From Talpa occidentalis (taxonomy: Eukaryota; Chordata; Mammalia; Eulipotyphla; Talpidae), in NCBI RefSeq assembly GCF_014898055.3, contig NW_023604295.1, forward strand, positions 67,667,730 to 67,731,729: a DNA stretch of 64,000 nt. Reading direction: 5' to 3'. This document shows, piece by piece, positions 35,828 through 46,360 of this stretch; positions within the stretch are counted from its first letter, which is position 1; each line of letters begins with the position of its first letter. The translations under genes were made by a program, and so were the position numbers. Below the pieces are notes generated by a model. That model saw only the letters and a program-made list of their open reading frames with translations, did not search any database and was not told the DNA's origin.

Positions 35828-37667
35828 GTGTTTTCCTGGTCTTCTTTTAATGCCTTGATCGAGTCTACCTGCTGTACCAAAAGTTACCTGATTGTGAAGC
35901 TTGAGTAATTTTTATATCCTCAGAGTTCTTTCATACTTTTAGTCAGTTTCAACTTTTCTTCTCAACACAATTGAATTGCAAACAATCTCCTCTCCATTCT
36001 TTCCTTTCCCTCTTCACCTCTCTCCTCCCCTTCCTCTTTTTTGAAAGACTCTGGGGACCTAGTAAGCCCTTATGATAAGTACTTATTACCAGTTCGTAAC
36101 TTCTCTGAATCTTTTTCTGTTTACAGATCTGTACACATGTATGAAAGTGCACTGTGATACAAGTGGTCATCAGTATATCTGGAAATTACCAGGAATGTAC
36201 ATACTGTCATAGAGTATACATTATAACTGGTAGAAAGTACATCTGCATAATACTGTAAGTAGAGGGCTGTTTGACTAGCTCAGTGAGAATTTCCAACCAG
36301 ATGGAAGATTGAGGTGACCTCTTTCACCACAGTCATTCACTGTGTCATTTCCTCTGCTCTGTACCTACCACTTCTGGGTATGTAAAGCTTGGTACCCATT
36401 TCTTGGGCCAGTCAATAACCTGCATAGAAAGGAGGTAACTCAGAAACCACAGGACACACTCCAGATTAGCAGTCTCCCTCATCATAGTCCCAGACATCCC
36501 CAGTGAGTAGACACAGCATGACTTCCAGTTACTAGTTTGTGCCAAAGAAGGACAACAGAAGGAAAGGTCCCATTGAGACAATAATGTCAAATGGATGTGG
36601 CGCCACTGCTGCCCAGGAGTGTCAGTCCTGGTAAACCAGAGCTACACAGACAGCCAACGGGTGGGGCAGCCCAAGATAAATAAACCACAAATATTATCTG
36701 TAACTCCTACACAGTTATGCAGAAGGCATTAGGGATTGACTTACAATTTGATCTGGTATTTTAAAAAATACTAAGGCATAAATAAAAACATTACTTAAAT
36801 GTATAAATACGGTCTCTGTCCACCATGTGCTAGAAAAATATCTTAGAGTCTCAGGACTAAAATAAACCCAATTTCTACCATGTGCTAAAATGATTGAATT
36901 TTCCCCAACTCAAAATTAGGCAAAATATGATTATTTGTGACTACAATCAACTTTTCTCGTGCTCTCTGCTCGTTATAGATATAGACAAAGAGAGGAAAGA
37001 TGAGCAATTGCACAAAGCTTTTTTAATTAACACAAAAGGCCAATCAAGTTAACTCACTGGAGAAAACAGGCTTCTCTACTCTGTCCCACACTTCTAGGTA
37101 GAGGGAATTTGTAAATTGAGGATAATTATTTGAGGTCTTCCTTTCATTTTGAGTCTATAAATTGTTAGTAACTTTTCTTATTATTTTGAACAAAAAATGT
37201 ATAAATAGAGGAAAAAAAACAATGAAGGGGCAATGTTTCCACATAGGAATAGAGTTCAAAATCTTTGTTTTGTTACTGCTTAAATTATTATAAAGATTTT
37301 TTTTCCTATACAGAAACAAAAATAAAATGCAATAAATTGAGGAATAAGACATAGGGGTCAAGTAAGGTTTTCTAAAATGAAAGGTAAAGCATCTGTTGGT
37401 ATTTGTGAGTTTGTTTTACAATAAGAGAGTGAAAGAGTTCCTTTTCATCAAAGAGAGATTAAAATTACCTATGTGATTTCGCTAAAATACAATTACATTT
37501 TCCTGCAAAAATTTTAGTAGCTGGACCACGTGTAGTATCTCAATGGATAACATCTGACTAAATTAGTCCTCATATTTAGATACTTTCTACCTCAAGGTGA
37601 TGCCACATTTCCTTTGATGGTAACTAGTCTTCATTCCTTACCTTTTCTAGGCCTGAATCTGCATAGC
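35828..37667. other. Unrecognised stretch
   Basis: A GC-richer patch at 36,300-36,660 holds an 81-codon minus frame (36,345-36,590) with many Trp and Cys residues; no protein family is recognised and no splice context is evident. The remainder is AT-rich. Confidence 0.4.
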
Positions 37668-37680
37668 TAATGTTGGATTT

Positions 37681-37942
37681 TTTTTAAGATTTATTTATTT
37701 ATGCATACAAGAACTGGGGTACAGGCCAGAGGTGTGGGGGTGAGAGGATTCACCAGAGACAGAGTGAGGAACAGAACAGGCAGACTGACTGAAACACACT
37801 GCTGAGGGGAGCAGCTGGTGAGACAGGAGAGGTCTGCTGCGCCATGTGGGTAACTCCCTGGCCGGGGATTGAACTCTTGCTGCAGTGGCTGCAGACAGCT
37901 TCATAAGTTGCGTCTTAACCCCTTGTGCCACAAGGGAGGCCC
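37681..37942 (-). mobile_element. tRNA-derived SINE, type B, full length
   Basis: Inverted type B copy with tail complement TTTATTTATGCATACAAGAA and head complement TTAACCCCTTGTGCCACAAG then GGAGGCCCC. CTAATG-type flanks at 37,668-37,680 and 37,943-37,957 (CTAAT..ATTTTT) are an imperfect duplication. Confidence 0.88.
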
Positions 37943-37957
37943 CCTAATTTCAATTTT

Positions 37958-38355
37958 TATAGCAACAAATACAACAACAAAAAAATATTAACAACACCTG
38001 GAATACAGAACTGGTTTTAACAATTCAATAAGAATATGGATAAATCACCTGACAAATAATTCTACGAACACAATCTCAAAAAAGGGGAGAGAAGTCATAT
38101 GATAAAAGTCAAAAAAGTAAAGTGACTAAAAAGTTCAAGGCTAAACATTCCTTTTAGAGATAGAGTAACCTAGTTCTTACACACCTTCATTCCCCTGCCT
38201 CCTTAATTATTCTACTGACCCATGAACCCCCATTTTTCAAGCAAAAAATAAAAAAAAGCAGAGTGAGATCATGGTTTTAGAAACTATGTGTGAGAACATG
38301 CTTTTGAGAAGTAAGGCAAAAATTACACCACTGAGACAAAAAGACAATGCATTTA
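37958..38355. other. A-rich unrecognised stretch
   Basis: A-rich sequence with no recognisable element, leading to a CTAT microsatellite. Confidence 0.4.

Positions 38356-38416
<61 letters not shown>
38356..38416 (+). repeat. CTAT tetranucleotide microsatellite
   Basis: About 15 perfect units of CTAT (equivalently TATC/ATAG on the other strand). The uninterrupted array is long enough to be polymorphic between individuals. Confidence 0.97.
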
Positions 38417-39325
38417 CAACTAAAGAGATTTGGGTTTGCAATATGCTTCCCCAAAATAAAATTAGAGTTACAAATCTAAGATTCTTTTTTGCAGCTTAAT
38501 TTAAATGTTGTAAGCATACTATGGGATTTAGATGTCTCTTTCAAGATGAAAAGGATAATTTTGAATTATTTTCCTTTTTTCTTCACTTCTAGTTCTACTA
38601 GTATTTTCCTACTTTTATGTTTTGAAAATAATTTTGCACGTAAGTTCCATGTAAATAAAGTCACTTGGTAACCGTATACTTTTGCTATGTATTCAAATAA
38701 AATGGTGAGAAAATAAATGAAAGTATGGGGATAGTTTCTAGACTTACAGGGCTAAACTGACTGGAATAGAGATCTGTGTCTCCACCCAGCAAGAAAGCGA
38801 CTTGTAAGCTAAACAATCTCCTAAGCAAACCTGAGGGAATTCATTCTGCTCAGGACTCAGTCACGCTTCCATACTAATTATGATGATGGACTGTACACTT
38901 GATAAATTTTCCAATTGTGGAAGAAAATATATGTTATGAAACAACAAATCTCTAAGGCGTGTTTTTATTATATTATAAAAACCTTTAAAACACTTAGTGA
39001 CAATAGGAAATGGCTTTTTGCCGTAATTATTTTGAAGTTGTGCTTATTTTATTCTTCTCAGTTGGCACGCTGTAGTATTTACTCGACTTAACCTGTGGGC
39101 AATTTATCAGCAGGAGGAGACTTTCATAACAGTGAGGATAGCCTTTAATGGTGAGATATTATCAGCATCATTATTAGCAATATCTATAGAGTGCAATAAA
39201 TATGCTTATTTCTAAACTGGTGTCAGCAACAAGAATCCCTGCCCCAAGGACCTGATTGTAAAATGCTGTTATTTGTTAGCAATCACATTTGTATTTGGTT
39301 TGGGTCAAGTTATGCAAATTCATCT
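38417..39325. other. AT-rich stretch, nothing recognised
   Basis: No element or gene is recognised between the microsatellite and the LTR-like block. Confidence 0.4.
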
Positions 39326-39329
39326 TGAT

Positions 39330-40090
39330 TTATCTTTAAGATTTAGGTGGGTGGAGCCACTTACTTGAAAGGTACACGAAGTAACCTCAGTGTGTAACAG
39401 GCATCTCCATAAAAAGGAGAGGTTCCACGTTCCCTGTCCCACCTGATGAGGGTGGATCTGAGTGGCCTTGTGAATCTCTGACACAGAAGGCGGGCCGGCT
39501 GAGGGGGAGAGAACTAAAGGAGACACAGGGAGAGAAGATGAGACACACAGAAGAGAGACACGGTGGCAAGAGATGGGAGAAAAAGGGCTCACTTACCTGA
39601 GATGTGAAGTAAAAGGGTTCACTTACCTCTTGGCTTTGGACTTGTACCAGAAGCTTGGAGGACTTGGAGGGGACACGTGTTGTCTAGACATGTAAGTGAG
39701 AGGCATGTGGGGAGGCTGACAATGGCAGCCATTTCCTTACTTGGACTTTGATTTTTGCAGCTTTGGTCCCGGACTTGCTGGCCCCTTTGAGCTGTTACCT
39801 ATGGTTCTTTGCCAGAAGGTACCTTAGACTTGTGGCGAGCTTTTGGGCCTCAGTGGTCCTGCTTTGGGCCAAACCTGTTTGGCTGGACATTTACCCACAA
39901 GGAAAATGGTGCTTTATTGGGAAACTATTATCTTTTCTTCTCTTTTCTTTCTAAGCACACTGATCCTCTGAAAGTTCTTTCACATTAGGAAAATGCTTTG
40001 CCTTCATGTGGCAGAATCTCTTTAAAGCGTGCAAGTTTGGGGGCTCTAGCATCCCCCTCAGTTTGCCTGCTAACAATGAAACACACTATT
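39330..40090 (+). mobile_element. LTR-like element, first of two related copies
   Basis: The part from about 39,650 to 40,085 is clearly homologous to 50,640-51,352. Shared words are CATGTGGGGAGGCTG / CATGGGGAGGCTG, ACCTTAGACTTGTGGCGAGC, a following CAGTGG, GGACATTTACCC and CTCTTTAAAGCGTG / GCTTTGAGAGTGTG, then GTTTGGGG before the end. The left part (39,330-39,640) is GA-rich and contains GGGAGAGAACTAAAGGAG; it has no counterpart that I can see. An LTR is inferred from length, sense-strand layout and recurrence; the borders are uncertain and no duplication is found. Confidence 0.5.
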
Positions 40091-41165
40091 TCTAAATTGC
40101 CCAAACTCAGTAGAAATGAGGCGTGATTTTGATTATGAGTTATTGTGGTTAGTTCACTATCTGAAGGTTGACCATATGTTTAATTGTCTAACCTAGGACA
40201 ATTTTAGGAGTGCAGTAGAACCCACTACTAATCAACTTCAGAGAACAACGCTAAACCAGAGCGTCTCATGCAAACCAGATATATTTGTGGTCACATTTCA
40301 TGTGTGAAGTAACTTTAATACCAACTTGTTGGCCTTCTCTACTTGTCTATCATGTGAATCCAAAATAGGAACTTTCTATTATTTCATTTACTGTTTGTGA
40401 AACATTAAGATCGCAAACCTTCTAAGCATCTCTTTCCTCGTCTCTTAAATGGGCCATCTAATGTGGCGACGGTTGTACAAAAAAGCTTGTCCTAGAACCT
40501 GGGACATAGTAAGTAGTCACTTGAAAATTGAGATTATGATTATCAGAATTTTCCTTCAGTTTCTTCAAACTGGAGCTATTGGTGCTCTCATTGAGCAACC
40601 TGGTTTATGAGGGTCACAGTCTGAAGCACTTAGCAGAAAGGTTGGAGGAAAAATTTAGATTGTGTTACCTTAGGAAACATTCTTATCTTTGTTAACATGA
40701 AAATAATAGATCAAAAAAAGAAAAGCTTACTAGATGCATCTGTAACACCAGGTAATGCCCAATACTACCTCCCCACCCCACTCTCACTGCACACGTGTGT
40801 CTAATACCTGCAGGGATGACCCTTGATGACTGAGCAAAGAAAGGCAAGCATAGTACAGGTGTCTCCTCACCCCCAATTCCTGCACATCTTTCCTCACTCC
40901 CCAGGGCTCATCTCATGGCCCCAATTTCAGCCTTCCCAATCCTTCTGTTGCTCACCTCAGTTGGAGTTTTGAAAGTTCTTTCAGTATTGGCAGTTTTGAA
41001 TATCATCTTTTCTTTGATACATGCTTTCCTCAATTTTCTAGCCTCCTCCCCTCCCCCCAACACACATTGGGGGGTCAATTCTTGGGTCATATACCAAGCT
41101 TCTACTTCAGATTCTTTTTTTTTTTTGTCTTTCCTGCAACTTCTCCTATACTAACAAAAATATTA
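40091..41165. other. Unrecognised stretch with MIR-like words near 40.4-40.55 kb
   Basis: AGCATCTCTTTCCTCGTCTC, TTAAATGGGCCATCTAATG and CTAGAACCTGGGACATAGTA at 40,425-40,515 follow MIR order ('cctcatctgtaaaatgggg', 'gcctggcacatagta') and probably are a MIR remnant in sense. The rest is unrecognised. Confidence 0.45.
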
Positions 41166-41167
41166 GA

Positions 41168-41560
41168 AGCAATAGCTTTTTTTTAATTTATTTTTTAATT
41201 TAATTTATTTAATTTTATATAATTCTTACATCGTTTTTCATTTTTGCACAATGTATGCATTTTCATTTTGGTTATATTCCCCATACAATTCCCACCCCCC
41301 TTATATTGACCCTAATCCCTCCTCTTCTCACTCCCTCCTACCTCCCCCCCCCCCCCCCCCGTTTATAGTTGCTTGTTGATTTTAATTTTTTCTTTATTAT
41401 AATTAGTCTTTTTCCTGGTCCTTTATTTAGGTGTTCTGAATTCCTGCTATGAGTGATACCATTTGGTATTTTTCTTTTTCTTTCTGGCTTATTTAGCTGA
41501 GCATGATAACTTTTTGATTGAACTTCTGTAATCAGATTGACCAAAGCTTCAATCTGAGCC
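41168..41560 (-). mobile_element. LINE-1 3'-end fragment, antisense, with a C17 run
   Basis: A T-rich left edge (poly-A complement) is followed by TCTTACATCGTTTTTCATTT, a CT-rich segment with an uninterrupted run of 17 C at 41,344-41,360, and CTATGAGTGATACCATTTGG with TCTTTCTGGCTTATTTAGCT, the antisense L1 3'-UTR end segment also seen at 4,570-4,625. Its less decayed look suggests a younger L1 than the other fragments. Confidence 0.6.
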
Positions 41561-42398
41561 TAAAATTCACAGTCCATATGATAGTGTAGAATTTTATAAA
41601 TTGAAGCCCAAATTACTATCTATAAACTGGGCTTGATTATGTCTCATATGGGTAAGTATAAAAATGCATTCACTCAGCAGAGTGTGTAGTAAATGCTCAG
41701 GAAATATTAGACATTTTTGTTATTACCTGTTTTTATGCTTCATACCACTAGTTTATCCGTTTTACAAAGAGTTTACTTATTACATTTCACATAATCAAAG
41801 ATTCTATCAATTTCAAGATGCATAACAGTATGTATTAAATTTCACTAAGTGAAAAGTACTTCTGCTAGCTGAAATATCAGACATTATAGATTACAAACAC
41901 ACTGTATTTCAAAGATGTTAAAGCAAACTAAATGTGCATTTTAGAATCAATAAATGTAATAGGTGGCTACATCAATCTGTTCTGATGCATTATTGGGCAC
42001 AAACTGGAATTGCTTCCTTAAACTTCAATATGATTAGGAATCTTTTAAAAATACAAATTATTACAGCACTTTTTTGTTTTTTGGCCAGGATCAAGTATAT
42101 TATCTGTTCTTATCAGTTTAAGGATGCAAATTGTGATTCAGAAAAATTTCTGAATCACATTCTGACTTAAGAATTCAATCTGAAATTCTGCATTTTTAAT
42201 AACCAGCCAGGTGATGCAGCTGGTTTCAGGGTCATACCTTAAGTAACTTGGAACTAGAATCTGCTTTCCTAGCTAAAGGTCATTTTCTGAAGATAACACT
42301 CATTATAATGCTAATAAGGGTATTTTCAAAGTACCTGTGCCCTTAAGAAAACTATCTGCTGGATTCCATCTTCTTTGTCCCTTCCTGTTTTTGTTTTG

Positions 42399-42400
<2 letters not shown>
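41561..42400. other. AT-rich stretch, nothing recognised
   Basis: No element or gene recognised. Confidence 0.4.
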
Positions 42401-42462
<62 letters not shown>

Positions 42463-42496
42463 CTCTTTGCACACGCACACACACACACACACACAC
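42401..42496 (+). repeat. Compound TC / AC microsatellite
   Basis: A TC run (42,401-42,463, with one TTT interruption) is followed by a short spacer and an AC run (42,471-42,496, one G interruption). The 60-81 codon frames over it are translation of the repeat and are not genes. Confidence 0.97.
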
Positions 42497-43493
42497 GAAT
42501 GTGTGAAAACAATGAACCTTTGTTACTTTAATTCTGGGCAGAAATAGATCTCTTGACTCATGTGACTCATGTCAGGATACAAATACCCTCCCTTTCTTAC
42601 ACAGCAAACACCAGGAAGAAACAATGCAAGGGTGGAAAAGAAGCTTATTTTAAAAATAGCCCTTTATTTAGCATTCTAAAGGAACACCAGGTTTATCCAG
42701 AACTACAGCTGTCAGGCTAGCAAGAGTCCTTTGCATTTTGGGGAAAGGTTTTACCTTGAAGCAAGGAAGTTGCTAATGATGGTTGATGTTTTATTTGACC
42801 AACAGATGGCAGTAGTGGTCTCCTTTTCCTTGTTGCAATAATCAGAAAATTGAAACTAACCCGATAATAATATCCTTCTAAGCACACTCATCAACTTTTT
42901 CTAGGTTCCTTGAGTTCTTGGCTGATTTCAAAATGTTATCTCACTCTTTGAGTATTGGCCCACTTAATCACTCCTACAAAATGTAACCCTGTTTTCAGAA
43001 GACATGCTACCTACCAAATCCATATATATTTGTTGAATTCAAATGAAAAACCAAAAGACCGTGACTGTCTCATTTCCAATATGCATAAATTTTTATTTTA
43101 CGCATCTAGCTATTTTGACTACACTAAAAATACATCTCCTAAATTAAAAAGAGGAATTCAGATTTTTAAGAATTACATGTTTGCAAATGAACCAGAGTAA
43201 ATAATTTTCCCAGTCTCTATCAAAACCCAACTTTTAGAGCTATGCAATTGTTTATGTCAGGGATATCTAAGTGGTTCCATCAATAGCATATCTGAGGATA
43301 TCAATTACTTTTGTTAATAAATTTTGACATGCATTGTACCTATTGAACACTGTTCAATAATCTTTTTAAAAAACAAACTTCTGTGTACTACTTGACAGAA
43401 TTATACTTGAATGGCTTTTTATGGAACTCCAGTAAACAGGTATAGGAAAAATAACTTGAAATTCAGTGTTCTATAAAAAGGTACATGTGAAAA

Positions 43494-43496
<3 letters not shown>
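42497..43496. other. AT-rich stretch, nothing recognised
   Basis: No gene or named element. The 81-codon plus frame at 42,955-43,200 has no family resemblance. Confidence 0.4.

Positions 43497-43534
<38 letters not shown>
43497..43534 (+). repeat. TA dinucleotide microsatellite
   Basis: About 19 perfect TA units. Confidence 0.95.
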
Positions 43535-43538
<4 letters not shown>

Positions 43539-43619
43539 TTTCCTGTAGCATTTGAAAATTATTATTCCAGGGTTCTTTATCCTTTTCATCTCTATGTATC
43601 TATCCCTCCCTTATAAAAC

Positions 43620-43990
43620 TAAACATGCAGTTACCAGAAAGCTTAGTCAGTATTCTTGGGTACTTATCCTAGAGGAATAAAAACTTTTGTTTACATCTTT
43701 GCCCATGTATAAATGTTCATAGCTACTTTATTCTTCATACTATCCCCAAATCAGACACAAACATATATTTTTCAGTTGGTGAATTGTTAAAGAAACTGAT
43801 ATATCCGTACAATGTGATACTGTGGATCAATTAAAAGGAAAGATAGTGCTCTTCACAATAACTTGATTGAATTTCCAAGGAATCATGATAGTGCATAAAG
43901 TGAAATCTCAAAAGTTATGTGATGTATGATTCCATTTATGTAACACTTCTAGAAAAGACAACATTTTAGAAATGAACAGATAAGTGGGCC
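43620..43990 (+). mobile_element. LINE-1 fragment (ORF2 end / 3' UTR), sense
   Basis: Motifs in order: ATGCAGTTACCAGAAAGCTT, TTCTTGGGTACTTATCCTAG, AAATGTTCATAGCTACTTTA, TATCCGTACAATGTGATACT, GATTCCATTTATGTAACACT and CTAGAAAAGACAAC. This matches the end of mammalian L1 ORF2 and the start of its 3' UTR ('gcaattccactcctgggta', 'atgttcatagcagc', 'ccatacaatggaatac'). It is 5'-truncated and frameshifted, so no protein is encoded. Confidence 0.8.
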
Positions 43991-43994
43991 ATGG

Positions 43995-44086
43995 ATTAAA
44001 AAACTTGGTGATCACTGGTGAGTCTGTGGGGAAGCTCTCAGCATAGAGAATAAATGTGGAATAAGCAAGCCCATCCTACCTGGTGT
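43995..44086 (+). repeat. Dispersed repeat, left part, split by a solo LTR
   Basis: The segment TTAAAAAACTTGGTGATCAC to CCTACCTGGTGT matches 46,178-46,272. Its continuation is found only after 44,730. Together the parts form one copy of an unidentified dispersed repeat, perhaps an ERV LTR or internal region, into which the element at 44,087-44,729 inserted. Confidence 0.75.
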
Positions 44087-44729
44087 TGATATCAGAATTG
44101 TAGGTTTTCAGGCCTAGACTCCCAGCCAGGAACTGATCCCAGGCTGCAGGGGCAGCTCTGAGTCCCAGCCACTAGACCACTATGGGCTGGTGTCTCACGA
44201 AGCTGCAGCAGGAACTTCGCAGACGCTCAGGCAAGCAAGCAAGAAGAGGCAGATTTGTTTAGAGAAAGAAAAAGTTTATTGAGGAGAAAAGGAACAGAAA
44301 TAAAGCGGGACTCCCAGGCCATGGAACCAGGCCAGGGAGGGGCAAGGAGGCAAGGAGGGGCAAGAAAGCTGAGGTGGAGTCATGTATCAGGGAATATAGA
44401 CCTTTTTTCCCTAATTATTCTAAAGCCCCACCAGTCTCTTTGTGATTGGTTAGTCCTAAGTGGTCTCACTCACTGCCTCAATATCTCTGTGCCCGGAACT
44501 AAGTCCCTGTGTCCCAGCTCTTATCTTCTTTTCTTCATTGTCCTCTATTTGGAATATCTTGTTGATCCTAAGGTCATAAAATAGGTCCCTAATGTCATAC
44601 CTCCTGGGGTGTTTGATTAGTCCCCTTTGGAATTTGTGGCCTTTATCTCTGGAGCCTTCCTTAACTCTCCTGAAGTCCCTGCACTGTCCTTGAGGCTACC
44701 CCATTATCCTTAACTTGCCCTAGGATTCA
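44087..44729 (-). mobile_element. Solo ERV LTR with exact 4-bp duplication
   Basis: On the minus strand it starts TGAATCCTAGGGCAAG and ends CTGATATCA, i.e. TG...CA termini, 643 bp. The duplication GTGT flanks it exactly (44,083-44,086 and 44,730-44,733). A CCAAT-type box (complement of GATTGG near 44,441) and a poly-A signal AATAAA (complement at 44,275-44,280) lie in the expected order, followed by about 190 bases of R-U5. The 4-bp duplication fits class I (gamma-like) ERVs. No internal region is present, so this is a solo LTR left by LTR-LTR recombination. Confidence 0.85.
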
Positions 44730-44733
44730 GTGT

Positions 44734-44815
44734 GACTGTGGGGCCAGCATCTCTCCCTGGTCTCTCTGCACACAGGTTATACAGAAGAGCGTGATACTTT
44801 AAACGTCATATGGAC
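44734..44815 (+). repeat. Dispersed repeat, right part
   Basis: Continuation of the copy at 43,995-44,086: GGCCAGCATCTCTCCCTGG, CTCTCTGCACACAGGTTATA and GTGATACTTTAAACG match 46,279-46,357 in the same order, confirming that the LTR split one repeat. Confidence 0.75.
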
Positions 44816-45690
44816 TGAGAAAGCAACACTTTTCCACATAGAATTGCCATTTGTCAAAGATAGAAATTGTCTCTGTTATAAAATTTGCCTTCCCTTAATA
44901 ATTCAATAACATGTTCATGTTAGCATTTTAATGTCTGCTGAATGAAAATATAGGGCTTATTAATGAGGGAGATTCAAAAAACATTTTTGAAGAAATCGTG
45001 CTTTTGGTATATAAAAGTTTGCTACCAATGGACTTGAATTTGAAGGCTTTCTCCATATCACACAATTTTCAAGAGTAGTGTCACTTGTTGAAGATGTGTA
45101 ATGACAATTAGGATAAATAAAATAAAGGTAATTATGGGGGGAAAAGTCAACAAGAGAAGTGAGTAGGCTAAGGGGAAATTAAATCACATTCTGTTATTTT
45201 TTGGTGTGGGTTTTTTTTTTTTTCTTTTTGGGTTAGGTAAAGTACTAGAAAGTATTCAAGAAAAAATATAACTCCATATTCATTGACAGTTATAAAAGCA
45301 CTTTTATTTTAATTGTATATAAGATTAATCTAGAAAGACTAAGAAGATTTGCATTTCATTTGTTGGGGAGAAACTCTAGAAATTAAATGATTTCAGAGGA
45401 GCAGATGGCCTGTATAACATAGTTCATTATGGTTATCATTTGTTAAGGAAAGAAAGGTGGAGAGTAGGGAGATAAGGAGAGAGGCAGGGAAGAGGAAGAA
45501 AAAGGGAAGGAGGAAAGGAGAGAGAAGGATGGATAGCAAGAGATGGATATTTGAACTTCATGCCAACTTTCCCTGGGGTATTTTTCCCCTCAGGCATAAA
45601 TCTTCTAGATTAGCAGTGTGAATTTATGTTATTTTATACACATTTTTGAAACATAATTGACAAAAGACAATTTATAGTAAAGAGCAGTTG
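44816..45690. other. Unrecognised stretch with a polypurine block
   Basis: A run of about 100 bases that is almost entirely A and G occupies 45,446-45,545 on plus. The rest is AT-rich with a T-run at 45,212-45,225. No gene. Confidence 0.5.
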
Positions 45691-45697
45691 AGAGGGT

Positions 45698-46360
45698 TGT
45701 TTAGTTAGGGCCCTTATTAATTATGCCCACCTGTACCAGGCAAAATTGCCCTAGAGAGAATGTGTGAAAGGGTCTTTTGTTTATGATCCAGACTCCTGGT
45801 ATTCAGAGTCCTGGGGACGAGGTCACTCACGTGTCTGAGGAACCTGGAGATGAATCCTTTTCCTGAAATCCATCCCCCCACCTGAGACACACAATTGCCT
45901 CAGGAAGGCTGAGGGAAGTGAGGCCTGTGGCTTGGTCCTGCCACTAGGTCAAACAGACTGAAGCACATAGAATTCCTGGTCCTGATTGGACCCCTGGGGG
46001 ATCACCTTGCATCCCAGAAGTGGGAGGGGCTGGAACCAAAAACGTCAAAAAAATATGTAACTCATGGCTATAATGGTCCAGAGCCAGCTTGACAGCATAA
46101 GTCAAATTATTTTAACTCCTGCTGCAGCCTGACCTTGGCCTTCTGAGGCAGCCTTTCACCATATAGGTTTGGGCAGTGGATTTAAAAAGCTTGGAGATTG
46201 CTGGTGAGACTGTGGGAAGCACTCAGCATTGAGAGTAAACACAGAATATGCAAGTCCACACTACCTGGTGTAACTTTGAGGCCAGCATCTTTCCCTGGCC
46301 TCTCTGCACACAGATTATATGAAGAGTGTAATACTTTAAATACCAAGTTTAGAAAATGGA
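45698..46360 (+). mobile_element. Probable LTR / ERV-related repeat, uninterrupted copy
   Basis: GC-richer than its surroundings, starting TGTTTAGTTAGGG, with a CCAAT-like GATTGG near 45,983, TTTAAAAAGCTTGG near 46,180 and the right-hand module (46,178-46,357) shared with 43,995-44,815. The shared module here is intact and provides the pre-insertion allele structure for the 44,087 solo LTR. An LTR is inferred from layout; the ends lack a verified duplication. Confidence 0.45.

Noticed and set aside
42303..42531. Open frames over 42.3-42.5 kb (Arg/Glu-rich and Leu/Ser-rich)
   Set aside because: They are the translation of the TC/AC compound microsatellite.
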